In this document: piece by piece, positions 1 through 9,506 of the stretch
Numbering within the stretch: position 1 is the stretch's first letter
How the letters are laid out: each line of letters begins with the position of its first letter
Assembly: GCF_010093025.1 (NCBI RefSeq)
Contig: NZ_CP048114.1
Coordinates: 124,001-188,000 of the forward strand
Reading direction: 5' to 3'
DNA: 64,000 nucleotides
Source of the DNA: Edaphobacter sp. 12200R-103
Lineage (GTDB): Bacteria; Acidobacteriota; Terriglobia; Terriglobales; Acidobacteriaceae
The notes under the pieces: generated by a model
Seen by the model: the letters and a program-made list of their open reading frames with translations, nothing else
Databases searched by the model: none
What the model was told of the DNA's origin: nothing
Position numbers and translations under genes: made by a program

Positions 1-360
1 TCCGTCGGAACAGTTATGGGAACGCACATTCCTAACTGCACCACGACCGGTTGTGGCGTACGGCCGAAGAGCACAGCGGCTGCCTTGCTCTGCGCCCCCG
101 TTTGGCCGGGGTCAATGCATGTGTGTAGATGTTCATGGCCGTCGTGTCGTGATGTTGGCGTGACGCATCAGTTCCTGTACCACCCTTGACGTCCTCCCCG
201 TTGTCCTTCAGCAAGGTGGAGTATGTATGACGAAAGGTGGGCCAGCCGATCTGCTTCACGATGTCCGCTTTCTTCGCTGCTGGAGGCACTTGGTCCGCAG
301 GCTTGTTGGGCCGCATGGGACGTTTGCCGAAGAGAGTTTCGCTGGCGAAAGTCCAGTCTT
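1..360 (-). pseudogene. Tyrosine recombinase (phage integrase), C-terminal remnant
   Basis: Read on the minus strand, the region encodes the C-terminal catalytic part of an XerC/D-like integrase: a WTFASETLFGKRP strand, then IGWPTFRHTYSTLLKDNGED, then MNIYTHALTPAKR with the nucleophilic Tyr. The motif VVQELMRHANITT lies in a +1 frame between them (about positions 165-205), and AQSKAAAVLFGR continues in another frame towards the window edge, so at least two frameshifts are present. The usual His of the HTFRH box is Pro. Nothing upstream of the WTFAS segment remains, because methyltransferase-like sequence starts at about 385 on the other strand. A decayed mobile-element gene with no expected activity. 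Confidence 0.75.
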
Positions 361-384
361 TGTCCTCGCCGTACGCGCAAAGAC

Positions 385-687
385 TATCGACATGCCCTAC
401 TCCGGAAACAGGTTTCATCCGACTCAGAAGCCGGTAGCAGCACTACGCAGAGGCACGACCTGGTTCTCGATCCATTCTGCGGTTCCGGCTCGACTCTGAT
501 CGCAGCAAAGGTACTTCATTGCCGCTATCTCGGGATCGAACTTGATGAACAATCCTATACAGCCGCTCTCAAGCGGTTGCATCCTGTCGGCATTTTTGCG
601 TCCAATGGATTTTATTCGTCGCAGATCATGCGAGCGTCAAGGCCCATGCCGCCACTCGACGGTGCGCTGCAGGCTTATGAGTTGTGA
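385..687 (+). pseudogene. DNA methyltransferase (N4/N6, DpnA-like), C-terminal remnant
   Basis: A PYSGNRFHPTQKPVAAL segment (about 392-442), typical of amino-methyltransferases before the SAM-binding motif, lies in one frame. VLDPFCGSGSTLIAAK (about 461-510, SAM motif I) and RYLGIELDEQSY lie in another, so a frameshift falls near 445. The N-terminal target-recognition and DPPY parts are missing. It diverges from the integrase remnant, which suggests scars of one mobile element. Confidence 0.7.
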
Positions 688-720
688 ATGAAACTAATAT
701 CTCTGCTGCGCAGCCTTGAC

Positions 721-912
721 TCCCGCTCTGCGACGATTCCTTTGCCTGGCATCGCTCGAATGCCCGATATTGATACCGATCAGATTAAAGCCATTTTGTG
801 ATGCGGCAGAGGTATTTACGGAAAGCCAAAGGTTTTTGCCAGGGTGGGTGCTGAACTGTCACTGTTTGAGCAACAGAAGCATGCCCCAAAGGACTTGTCT
901 TTCGCCTGTTGA
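721..912 (+). pseudogene. Unrecognised coding remnant with an in-frame stop
   Basis: One frame reads PLPGIARMPDIDTDQIKAIL, then TGA at about 799, then GIYGKPKVFARVGAELSLFE and a final stop at 910-912. The text looks protein-like (acidic/basic helices, no low complexity), but I do not recognise a family. It lies among other decayed genes, so a broken gene is the simplest reading; chance open frame is the alternative. Confidence 0.25.
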
Positions 913-976
913 CGCCGCCATGGTCGATGAGTGATTAGCCCTGTTATCGCCAGCTTGCAATGATGGCTTGCATTCC

Positions 977-1309
977 TCATGGAAGCTGCTGAGTGGTAAA
1001 TTCCGGATTTTCATCTGATTCATAGCCGGCGGGGCTGAGGTCGCGGGAATGTAGCACGGCCCACAGCTTGAGAAGAAATTCAGGGGTGCGAGATGCGATT
1101 ATCCTCCTTCGATTCACGATTGCAAAGCAGTTCTTGCATAAAGTGAGCATATGCTCTTCCTCCGTGACATCAGGATTGATGAGATGGACTGCGACAGTTA
1201 CGTCTCTCTCATCTTTGTCGCATCCCCGACATCGGTACCGATCTCTTCTAAGCACACGCTGGCGGCGATTCGAAATCTCTCGCCGATTTGCCCAGTCTCT
1301 CGGCTGCAT
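977..1309 (-). CDS. Degenerate HNH-endonuclease-like protein
   Basis: About 110 residues. The core is RRQRVLRRDRYRCRGC, then VAVHLINPDVTEEEHMLTLC and CKNC, which follows the HNH pattern (Arg-rich lead, two CxxC zinc pairs, H-x-I-x-P). The second position of the usual HH pair is Leu and the final His after the last CxxC is Phe, so nuclease activity is doubtful while zinc binding may persist. I chose the ATG at 1309 because AGGA lies 8 bases upstream; an in-frame ATG at 1411 would add 34 residues without family support. It is flanked by mobile-element remnants, in keeping with HNH genes often travelling with such elements. Confidence 0.55.
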   Translation of the reverse strand: MQPRDWANRREISNRRQRVLRRDRYRCRGCDKDERDVTVAVHLINPDVTEEEHMLTLCKNCFAIVNRRRIIASRTPEFLLKLWAVLHSRDLSPAGYESDENPEFTTQQLP

Positions 1310-1483
1310 ATCGCTATGTCCTGGCAGAGAAGTAATTGAAATGGGGGTGAAGGTTAAAAACGACATCCGAAACTTGCGTTGAGAGAAGCGAAAACCAAAT
1401 GCGAATTCCATGAATGATCCTATTTCAGTTGATTTGGTTATAACGGGACAAATGCGAGGTCAGCTTCACCTGTCGAGACGCGC

Positions 1484-2257
1484 TTACCGGCCGCCGAAGG
1501 TGTAGGTCAAACTGACAGCAGGCTGGTTGGTCACCGTAAACATCCTAGTAACCGGAAGGTAATTCAGTGTCGGAGCGAAATCCGGACTCTTATAGAACAG
1601 CCCTCGGTATTCAGCTCTGAGACCTAGATGCTCTGTAAGGCGATAGTTCATTCCTACGCCAAAGACCATCGTTGGCCGAATCTGCTTGTTGTACCCATCC
1701 AGATGAGTGAAACGTACGAAGAACAGGCCGCCGCCACCGAATTGAGCAAAGGTGCTGAAGCGCCGATTCCGTGGGCCTTGCGCCACAGCTGCAACCGTCG
1801 TCTCAACAACATTGGTCCCGATCGACCCGCGTATAAAGTTCGTGGTTAGAGCGGTTGAGGACGTCGCCGATGGAACAAAGGCAATTCCAGAGGAATAGCT
1901 TTCCGTAAGGCGCGTATAGCCGACATTCACGTTGTAGCCTATCCATCGTGTGAATTGCTGGTGGAAGGTCCCCAGCACTCCTGCGGAAGGAGAGGCACTT
2001 TGAGACCTCTGCGTCGTGAAGAGACCGTCGCCAAATTGCTGCGAGGTGGTCGGGATACGCGCCTGCGTCAATTGTCCAAAGACGCCAACGGAGAAATCCA
2101 TGTTTGAGACGGTATTCCTGCTTTGAGTTGGGTGTGGAGCTTGTGCGAATGCGCTGTCTGCCTTTGCTTGAATCAGGATGGACAGAGAAAGCACGACATA
2201 AAGAAATGAGACAAGACGAAATTGCAACGAAGAGACTCCTTTGGAACGCTCACCCAT
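1484..2257 (-). CDS. Outer-membrane beta-barrel protein
   Basis: 257 residues with a signal peptide (basic MGERSK, hydrophobic FLYVVLSLSILI, cleavage near AFAQA). The rest alternates polar and aromatic/hydrophobic residues as beta strands (RWIGYNVNVGYTRL, MNYRLTEHLGLRAEYRGLFY) and ends in SLTYTFGGR, a typical barrel end for BAM recognition. This is the small Acidobacteriota porin-like/OmpA-type 8-strand family. The ligand is unknown. It is transcribed divergently from the sigma-factor fusion across a 210-bp gap, so the two may share a promoter region. Confidence 0.65.
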   Translation of the reverse strand: MGERSKGVSSLQFRLVSFLYVVLSLSILIQAKADSAFAQAPHPTQSRNTVSNMDFSVGVFGQLTQARIPTTSQQFGDGLFTTQRSQSASPSAGVLGTFHQQFTRWIGYNVNVGYTRLTESYSSGIAFVPSATSSTALTTNFIRGSIGTNVVETTVAAVAQGPRNRRFSTFAQFGGGGLFFVRFTHLDGYNKQIRPTMVFGVGMNYRLTEHLGLRAEYRGLFYKSPDFAPTLNYLPVTRMFTVTNQPAVSLTYTFGGR

Positions 2258-2467
2258 AAAGAGGAGTCCGGTAGATCAATCTACCCTGGAGAAACGGTTT
2301 TTTCGTGAACCACCATGCAAAGTTCATATAAGCAACTGAAGATAATATGGTTATGCTTAAAAAATATCGGTCGCCCTCGCTGCAGCTTTTCTATGAAAAA
2401 TTCGCTCCGAAATTAAATTTCAAGAAACAGGGTAGATTCGCCCTCTTTATCCGCTCCTTATAGGTAA

Positions 2468-5400
2468 ATGCAGAGACTTGGACCTCAGCGAAGCAAACGG
2501 GCGCAGCCAGTAGACCCTGTAGACATCGAGCGCTTGCTCAAGGCTCGATACAGCCAACTGCTGATCTGGGCGCAGAATCTGACGCGCGGCGATGTCAGTA
2601 GATCTCAGGATATCGTCCAGGAACTATGCCTTTATTTCACGTTGAAGCGACCGGATCTCAGTAATGTCGAAAACGTGGATGGTTATCTCTACACTTGTCT
2701 TCGCCACATCTGCCTTTCGAACCTCGCACGAGCCTCACGAGAGGCAGATCACCTCATAAGCATCGCCGACTTCGATTCCTTTGATTTCGCCATCAACTCC
2801 AAACGATCGGGAGATCCACTCGAACGCCAGAACGATCTCCGACGCATATGCAATTTCTCCGTCTGGCGAAAAGAGAAATCGAAGAGTGCCAGTTATTTCA
2901 TTCTTCACTTCTTCCATGGCTACTCACGACAGGAGACGGCCGACCTGGCGCGCCTTCCCATCTCGGCCATCTACAACAAACTCAAGGTCGCTCGTCTGGA
3001 GATCAAATCTCATCTGGAGGACTCTGGTAAGCTTCGGATCGCTAACAGCATGGCGCCTCCTCCTGCGCCGCGTTCGTGGACATTACTCTCTGCGCCGGAC
3101 CTCTTCCAAGAGCTGCGCGATGCGATTCTTGGCGCGCGCCTGCGCGCATGTCTTCCCGAGCTACAGCTACTTGCTTATTATGCTGCCGGGCAATCGGAAC
3201 CAATTCCGTGTGCTCTCCTCTCCCACATCGTGAGCTGCGAGCGCTGTCTTGACCTTATTGACCAGTACTTTCAACGGCCCGGGCTGGCTGACCGCGAACC
3301 GCTGGACAGCATGGGCTTCGCCGGAGATGTCCCGCCGACACCTGTTCTGAAAGACGCGCTAGAGAACCACGTCTTTGAATTGCTGAAGCGGCGCTGGAAG
3401 CATGTCTATGAGCATCGACCGAATACGCTCTCCATTGCACACAATGGAAGTATCGTCGCCTCGCATGATGTCGTCTCTTCTCGAAGCACCCTCTCGGCAC
3501 GAGTTGTTGCCCCGGAGCGGGATTCATTCATTGAGGTCTTCAGTGAACAGGACGTGCGATTGGCACTCTTATCCATAGAAGATGTGCCACCTGAAGGGCC
3601 ATCCAGGCTGGAACAACGCATCCACTTGAGCGATTCGCGCTGGCTCGAAGTTCTGGTGACATTTGACGGCTTAGGACTGCATAGCCAGGTCACATACTAT
3701 GATGAAGCTCTCATCTGGGATAGGACTCTCGACAAACTCGATACAGATTCTCTTAATTCTGCCGCAATCCCGCACAAGATAGCTGAAGTTTCACCCTCAA
3801 AAATGGGAGGCACCGCTTGGGACCAGATTCGACGCACTCTGCGAGCACTCACTCCAACGCCTGTACTGGCTTGGTCCCTGACGCTCCTACTATTCGTTGG
3901 TATGTCCGGTTATGTGTTGCTGCGCGACCAGAGGCGACCGCTGGACGTTACCATCGTTCTCGATCGCTCGATCAAAGCCGAAATAGTGGCGTCGCAAGGA
4001 ACGACAGAGCATCAGCTACTGCGTGTCGAGGAAATCACTGCCAACGGAGGGATAAAGCAACGAGGCACAATTGAGATGTGGAAAGATGGGGATGGAGGCA
4101 GATTTATCCGTCGCTTTTATGACACGAAGCATCACCTTGTCGCAGCCGCATGGCACAACAAGAGCGGCACCCATTCCCATGTTGAGGATGATCAGAATCG
4201 GTCGAACGATCAAAATGAGCTTCTAGCATTTGGCCTCTGGCAGCAGGAGATCTCGGCGGTTGGGTTCCGGAAGCTAGGCGGTCAGGAATCGTTTGCCGCT
4301 ACGGCAGATGGGTATGAGCTGACAACAGCGCTCCCGTCTAATGAAAGATCTCACTTTGTATCTGCAACACTTGTACTTGATAAGAACTTCCGGCCGCTCC
4401 AGCAGACATTAGAGGTTCGTAACGGCAAGCGGACACTTCGACTTCGCTGGACCCAGGTCAGCCTTGAGAGAACTGCTTCCGCATCCGTGCCTGACTCCAG
4501 GTTCGATCTAACCGATGCCGCGTCAGGCCCTTCAACTGAGCTCCGCTCGCCTTTCAGGCGGTCTACAACGAATGGCGACCATACCGGAGCTCGCATTGCA
4601 GGACTTCAGATCGCAACTCTCTACCAGCTCTACGAACTCAGTGCCGATGTTGGTCAGCCCATCGAAGTAGCAAGAACCGGCGATGGGCGACTCCGCATAT
4701 CAGGATCAGTGGAAGATCCGGCTTTGAGACGGCGGATCGTGACACGCTTGAAGAAACTTGAAAACTCTGAGCTGCTTGATCTTCAACTAAATCAATCTTC
4801 CGATGCTGCGACTCCTCATACAAATCAGGCGCAACGCAGCAATACACTTCTATACGAGATTAAAGAAGCTAAGCCTGTTATTGAACCGTCTTTGCGTGCC
4901 TATCTTTCCTCTAAAAATATTTCTGAAGAGAAGTTGAATCCGACGATGGAACAATACTCGCGGCATGTGCTCTTGTCCTCCCAGCGCGCGCTCCAGGATG
5001 CATACGCACTGCATCGCCTTGGAAGCGTCTTTTCCATCTCGGATATGAGCTCTCTTGATCTCGCGTCGCGAAGACGTTGGGCGGAGATGGTAGGCAAGCA
5101 CTCGGCAGACCTCAATAGTGAACTCAACAGCCTTTCGGAACAACTTCTGCCTATTGATCCTGCGTTTCACAATTCGATCTCCCCCCAGGCCTCACAGATA
5201 GAGAACGGAGAACAGTTCTTTCAAACGACGGATGAGCTTCTCCATCGAATGCAATACTTAAATCAGGTGCTTGGCATCTTGTTCACTTCAAATACAGCGT
5301 CGACGAATCAAGTGACGCCGCTTGACCTGCTCGAAAGAGGATTGAGTGCAATGCCTTTGAGTCAGGCAGCTCAACTTGATCGATTTGCCTCCAGGCTGAA

Positions 5401-5470
5401 GGCGTCGGAGAAGGCTCAATCAAAATCTTCCACTCCAGATGAGAACATCGGACAAGCACCTGAGCCGTGA
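2468..5470 (+). CDS. ECF sigma factor fused to zinc anti-sigma motif, membrane helix and extracytoplasmic domain
   Basis: 1000 residues. Positions about 19-105 resemble sigma region 2 (SQDIVQELCLYF, NVDGYLYTCLRHIC). Positions about 130-190 resemble region 4 (FILHFFHGYSRQETADLARL with the following recognition helix). Residues about 248-260 hold CALLSHIVSCERC, an H-x3-C-x2-C pattern as in zinc-binding anti-sigma domains. A single membrane helix lies at about 463-484 (LAWSLTLLLFVGMSGYVLL), followed by about 510 residues that should be periplasmic and lack known motifs. This puts a FecI-like activator and a FecR-like membrane regulator in one chain. The stop lies 2 bases before the start of the TonB receptor gene, implying translational coupling and a shared surface-signalling role. 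Sigma release probably needs proteolysis (inference). Confidence 0.75.
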   Translation: MQRLGPQRSKRAQPVDPVDIERLLKARYSQLLIWAQNLTRGDVSRSQDIVQELCLYFTLKRPDLSNVENVDGYLYTCLRHICLSNLARASREADHLISIADFDSFDFAINSKRSGDPLERQNDLRRICNFSVWRKEKSKSASYFILHFFHGYSRQETADLARLPISAIYNKLKVARLEIKSHLEDSGKLRIANSMAPPPAPRSWTLLSAPDLFQELRDAILGARLRACLPELQLLAYYAAGQSEPIPCALLSHIVSCERCLDLIDQYFQRPGLADREPLDSMGFAGDVPPTPVLKDALENHVFELLKRRWKHVYEHRPNTLSIAHNGSIVASHDVVSSRSTLSARVVAPERDSFIEVFSEQDVRLALLSIEDVPPEGPSRLEQRIHLSDSRWLEVLVTFDGLGLHSQVTYYDEALIWDRTLDKLDTDSLNSAAIPHKIAEVSPSKMGGTAWDQIRRTLRALTPTPVLAWSLTLLLFVGMSGYVLLRDQRRPLDVTIVLDRSIKAEIVASQGTTEHQLLRVEEITANGGIKQRGTIEMWKDGDGGRFIRRFYDTKHHLVAAAWHNKSGTHSHVEDDQNRSNDQNELLAFGLWQQEISAVGFRKLGGQESFAATADGYELTTALPSNERSHFVSATLVLDKNFRPLQQTLEVRNGKRTLRLRWTQVSLERTASASVPDSRFDLTDAASGPSTELRSPFRRSTTNGDHTGARIAGLQIATLYQLYELSADVGQPIEVARTGDGRLRISGSVEDPALRRRIVTRLKKLENSELLDLQLNQSSDAATPHTNQAQRSNTLLYEIKEAKPVIEPSLRAYLSSKNISEEKLNPTMEQYSRHVLLSSQRALQDAYALHRLGSVFSISDMSSLDLASRRRWAEMVGKHSADLNSELNSLSEQLLPIDPAFHNSISPQASQIENGEQFFQTTDELLHRMQYLNQVLGILFTSNTASTNQVTPLDLLERGLSAMPLSQAAQLDRFASRLKASEKAQSKSSTPDENIGQAPEP

Positions 5471-5472
5471 CT

Positions 5473-8400
5473 ATGAAGAAAAGGGCCAGAATCATCGATT
5501 TAGTGTTGAGCAGGATAAAGAATATTCGGTTCTTGCTTCTACTCCTCACTCTGCGCGCCGTCGCTCAGGTGAGTACAGCGACCGTCGTAGGCACTGTTCA
5601 GGATTCTTCGGGTGCTGCAATTCCCGAGGCGCAACTCAGGCTAATGAATGATCAGACGGGCACCGAGAATGATTCAAAGACGGGAGGCGATGGTAGATTT
5701 CTGCTAACCGGAGTTCTGCCAGGCACCTATCGGCTTTGGATCCAGCGCGCCGGTTTTGCGACAACGCAGCTCAGCGGCATCACCTTGAATATCGGGGAGA
5801 CGAGGGGCTTTCTCGTCCGCCTCAAGATTGGGCCCGTGACGGAATCGGTCACAGTGGATGCAAGTGGCATAACGCCCACTACCAACGATGCCTCTGTAAC
5901 TACAGTCGTTGATCGCCGCTTCGTCAATACCGTCCCGCTGAATGGGCAGAGTTTTCAAGACCTGATCTCGATGACGCCGGGGATCGTCACACAAACCCCA
6001 CAGGCTGCCGGACAGGGCTCTGGTGAACCGGGCGACTTCAGCGTTAACGGACAAAGTCCAAGTGCCAACTCCTTCTACATCGATGGAGTCTCAGCCAACC
6101 TGAGTCTCGGTTCCGGGCAACGAGGCTCGGCAATCTCGAACGCCGGATCCTCGGCCGGCTCAACGGCGCTGGGGACGACGCAGAGCCTAGTATCGATCGA
6201 TGCATTACAGGAGATTCGCGTATTGACCTCAAACTACTCCGCCGAGTACGGAAGAACTCCCGGAGGGCAGTTTACTTTCGTCACTCGCTCGGGCACGGAA
6301 CACTTCCACGGAACCTTCTTCGGAATGTGGAGGGGATATCAAATTGATGCACCGGATCCGTTCCAAAGCTATTTCCCAAGCCAAGATATAAACCACAAGT
6401 TCGCCCAGTACGACTTGGGCGGTACGGCCTCGGGGCCTGTTCGTCTCCCAAAAACATCATATAAATTCGATAGAACTTTTTTCTTCATCTCTTTCGAAGG
6501 GCTCAACCTGACCCAACAGCACCCGGCTTTCCCCTCCTTCGTCCCCTCCTATGACGTTCGGCTACATGCCGTCTTTGCCTCTCGCTATCTTGGTTACTTT
6601 GTGGGGCCGTCCTCCCCATACGAGCTACCTACTCCGGACGGCCATCTCAGCGGACTCTCCTTCGCAAGTGTTGGATTTGGCGATCCACAGCCCGCTGGTT
6701 TGAGCACGGCTAGTCTCCGAATCGACCATACGTTTACGCCAAAGCTGTCAGCCTTCACGCGATTTGGGGATACACCCAGTAATAGCAGCCAGGGATCTAC
6801 ACAATCTCAAATATTCACGAATCGGATTCGCACGCAGACAATGACGCTTGGGGTCAATTATCAAGCATCCCCAAAGATCAACTACGAGCTTCGCTTTGGC
6901 ATTGCGAGAAACAGGCTAAGTACCGTGCCTAATCTGAATTCATTTGGAGTGCACTTCAATCAAATTTTCGGTCTATCTGACGACTGTCCCCGGGTGACTG
7001 CAAGTGTGACTATCGATGTCGTCGGGGTCGGCGGCAGCCGTGTTTCCTCCGATTGCAATAGCAGCTCGATCGCACAGTGGAACCTTCGCAATACCCTGAG
7101 CATTCAAACAGGCCAACACTTGTTCAAACTCGGATTCGATCAGAGGCACCTGGCCTCGCGTTTCACGCCGCCCGCACTCTCCGTTTACGCATACCTGTTT
7201 GACCGAAAGTCTATGATTGACGGAATCCCCTCCGAGATAACAATATCGAAAAACGAGACGGCGCACCCTGTCCTCAATCAGTTCTCCGCCTTCGTGCAGG
7301 ACGAGTGGAGGCCGTCTCACTCTCTCACTCTCTCGCTTGGACTTCGTTCTGAAGCGAACCTTGCTCCGCACGCTTCAGACGGAAAGGATGCCTACACTGC
7401 AAGCGGCGACGTGGCTAATCCCTCAACGCTCACGATAGCTTCACGAGGCACGCCACTCTGGACGGGTTCCTGGTTCAATCTTGCCCCACGTCTCGGTCTC
7501 GCCTGGCTTGTGGGATCGCGTCCCGAGCGCGAACTGGTTTTGCGAGTCGGCGCCGGCGTGTTCTTCGACACAGGAGACCGTCAAGCCTTCCGTGCCTTCA
7601 CCGCGGCAGGATTCCATTCGACGACCATCTTGGAGAACACACCGGTTCCTCTTACGCCCGACCTGCTGGCGAACGCTGCCGCGGCGACGTCTCTAACTCG
7701 TTCGACCACCTTCGTCTTTCCCCGGGATCTTCAGCTGCCCTACAGCCTGCAATGGGATGTAGCACTCGAGAAGGCGCTCGGTCGCAATCAAACTCTGACA
7801 GCCTCCTATATCGGATCTCACGGAGCACGGCTGCTCGAAGAACAGCGGAGATATGTCGCCCCGATGAATCCACAGCTCGGAGATATCTCCTACTTTCCGA
7901 ACGGAATCACCTCAAACTACCAATCGCTTCAGGTTAAATTTCAACGCTCGATCGCCCGAGGCGTCCAGGCTCTCACCTCTTACACCTGGGCACACTCGCA
8001 GGACTATGGATCGACCGACCCGGCGTTCCCCCTCGTCTATGGAAACTCGGACTACGATATCCGTCATAACGCCGAGGGCGCCGTCTCTTGGGATCTTCCT
8101 CAACCAACAGGATTAATTTCAAGGTATGTGTTCGGAGGCTGGGGCATCGAAGGCCGTCTGATCGCACGTTCGGCCTTCCCGGTCACTCTCTTCGGCAATC
8201 GCTTGCTCGATCCCGTCACCGGCGAACGCTACTACAGCGGAGTCAATCGGCTGGGGAATCGTTCGTTCTACCTCCACAACTCTCAGTATCCGGGTGGGCG
8301 CATCTTCAACGGAGGCCAGAATGCTGCAAATCCTGCCTTCGTGCTTCCCCTGGAAGGAGAGGCCGGAGATGCACCGCGAAACATTGTTCGTGGTTTCAGC

Positions 8401-8646
8401 GCTATACAGGTCAATATTGGCATCCGCAAAGAGATCCGGATTTACGAGCGACTAACGGTACAGTTCAAAGGAGAGGCATTCAATCTCCTCAACCACCCGA
8501 ACTACGGCTATATCGACCCCAACGTGACCGATCTGCTCTTCGGACAGTCGACCCGAATGCTGAATCAAAGTTTTGGCGGCAGCGGGGCACTCTATCAGCA
8601 GGGAGGGCCGCGTTCCGTCCAGCTAGGATTGCGGTTTATCTTCTAA
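5473..8646 (+). CDS. TonB-dependent receptor, Oar-like, with carboxypeptidase-regulatory-like domain
   Basis: About 1057 residues from the ATG at 5473 (a GTG at 5467 is in frame but overlaps the upstream stop). After a basic/hydrophobic leader (IRFLLLLLTLRAVAQ) comes an Ig-like carboxypeptidase-regulatory domain (VVGTVQDSSGAAIPEAQLRL), then a plug (VDRRFVNTVPLNGQSFQDLI, SFYIDGVSANLSL) and a long beta-barrel ending in QLGLRFIF. This architecture is the common outer-membrane transporter of Acidobacteriota; substrates are often oligosaccharides or other large ligands. There is no separate STN signalling domain that I can see, although the upstream gene is a sigma/anti-sigma fusion. Confidence 0.85.
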   Translation: MKKRARIIDLVLSRIKNIRFLLLLLTLRAVAQVSTATVVGTVQDSSGAAIPEAQLRLMNDQTGTENDSKTGGDGRFLLTGVLPGTYRLWIQRAGFATTQLSGITLNIGETRGFLVRLKIGPVTESVTVDASGITPTTNDASVTTVVDRRFVNTVPLNGQSFQDLISMTPGIVTQTPQAAGQGSGEPGDFSVNGQSPSANSFYIDGVSANLSLGSGQRGSAISNAGSSAGSTALGTTQSLVSIDALQEIRVLTSNYSAEYGRTPGGQFTFVTRSGTEHFHGTFFGMWRGYQIDAPDPFQSYFPSQDINHKFAQYDLGGTASGPVRLPKTSYKFDRTFFFISFEGLNLTQQHPAFPSFVPSYDVRLHAVFASRYLGYFVGPSSPYELPTPDGHLSGLSFASVGFGDPQPAGLSTASLRIDHTFTPKLSAFTRFGDTPSNSSQGSTQSQIFTNRIRTQTMTLGVNYQASPKINYELRFGIARNRLSTVPNLNSFGVHFNQIFGLSDDCPRVTASVTIDVVGVGGSRVSSDCNSSSIAQWNLRNTLSIQTGQHLFKLGFDQRHLASRFTPPALSVYAYLFDRKSMIDGIPSEITISKNETAHPVLNQFSAFVQDEWRPSHSLTLSLGLRSEANLAPHASDGKDAYTASGDVANPSTLTIASRGTPLWTGSWFNLAPRLGLAWLVGSRPERELVLRVGAGVFFDTGDRQAFRAFTAAGFHSTTILENTPVPLTPDLLANAAAATSLTRSTTFVFPRDLQLPYSLQWDVALEKALGRNQTLTASYIGSHGARLLEEQRRYVAPMNPQLGDISYFPNGITSNYQSLQVKFQRSIARGVQALTSYTWAHSQDYGSTDPAFPLVYGNSDYDIRHNAEGAVSWDLPQPTGLISRYVFGGWGIEGRLIARSAFPVTLFGNRLLDPVTGERYYSGVNRLGNRSFYLHNSQYPGGRIFNGGQNAANPAFVLPLEGEAGDAPRNIVRGFSAIQVNIGIRKEIRIYERLTVQFKGEAFNLLNHPNYGYIDPNVTDLLFGQSTRMLNQSFGGSGALYQQGGPRSVQLGLRFIF

Positions 8647-8675
8647 CACCATAAGCCGAATGGACACCGGTAAAG

Positions 8676-9116
8676 CTATTTACAAAGTATGTTGGTCCCC
8701 GTAATGTTGTTTGCGCCAGGGAAGAGCTTAGGCAAAGAGTTTTTCAGCTGTGCGATGGATTGATTGGGTCGGAATCCCCGTTTCTCGCCTTCGATGCTGG
8801 TGAAGGTGGCATCGAAACCCGTCATCATCGAGGCAGTGCCTTCCAGGTCCACGATGACGAAGGTCGAATGCATCGCGGCGTTCTCTATCGTGTCGATGAT
8901 GGATTCTTCTGCTGCCGTGTCTATGATGGTCAATTTTGTCGGGGGCTGCCAGGCAAGGTTGCCCACTGGCTCAGAGCCCGGTTGGGATCGGCAATCATCG
9001 TCACAGTGCCACCATGGCTGGCCAGCTCGTTGGAAAGCATGCATCGCTACAGTGGATTTCCCCTCTTTTATTGGAGTGCCGTGCCCATCCCGAAATCGCA
9101 GGTGACGCATGACAGG
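8676..9116 (-). pseudogene. ParA-family partition ATPase, frameshifted and 3'-truncated
   Basis: One minus-strand frame carries KSTVAMHAF (end of a damaged Walker A) and later KLTIIDTAAEESIIDTIENA and FVIVDLEGTASMMTGF, a well-conserved block of plasmid-type ParA proteins. Between them the correct text LSNELASHGGTVTMIADPNR and ALSQWATLPG lies in a different frame, so two compensating frameshifts are present. After MTGF the sequence no longer matches ParA and stops at 8676. The nucleotide-binding GGxGK is lost. Remnant of a plasmid or integrative element. Confidence 0.7.
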
Positions 9117-9506
9117 CTTATGTGAAGTATTTTTCTACCGCTACCAGCCTGCTGAGGGCAGTCAAGAGGCAAGACGATACCGATGTGCCGTGGCGGAATG
9201 TTAGTCGATCCCCCGAGAACAACGTGTCGACTACCCGGCTCTGCGTTTCACGCTTTCGCTCCATACGTGCATGCGTATCAATCTCCGTTACTGTCGATAG
9301 CATTAAGACCTTCTTGGTCTTCAGAGCCTATAGAAAACAACAGGTGCCTTCCAGAAGATTCCCTTGGGGAGAAGAGCTTCGTCTTGTTCGAGACTTTGAA
9401 GTTGTCAGACGTGCTGCTGCGATTACGCGTGTGATAAGTACGATGCGCTACAACATCAGAATCATTTGTGCCTGATGAAGATTGCGGATTCTATTTGGAG
9501 GCTTTC
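9117..9506. other. Intergenic stretch without recognisable gene
   Basis: About 390 bases between the ParA remnant and the DUF417 gene. Short open frames exist on both strands, but their translations are rich in Arg/Ser/Cys and show no family motif. It probably holds further decayed element DNA plus the promoter of the next gene; no RNA gene or clear repeat was seen. Confidence 0.4.

Noticed and set aside
223..687. 154-codon frame as an intact methyltransferase
   Set aside because: Only its second half is methyltransferase-like; the matching upstream motif is in another frame, so it is a remnant.
9122..9475. 117-codon plus-strand frame before the DUF417 gene
   Set aside because: No ribosome-binding site, unusual Arg/Ser/Val composition, no family motif; overlapping frames on both strands look equally open.
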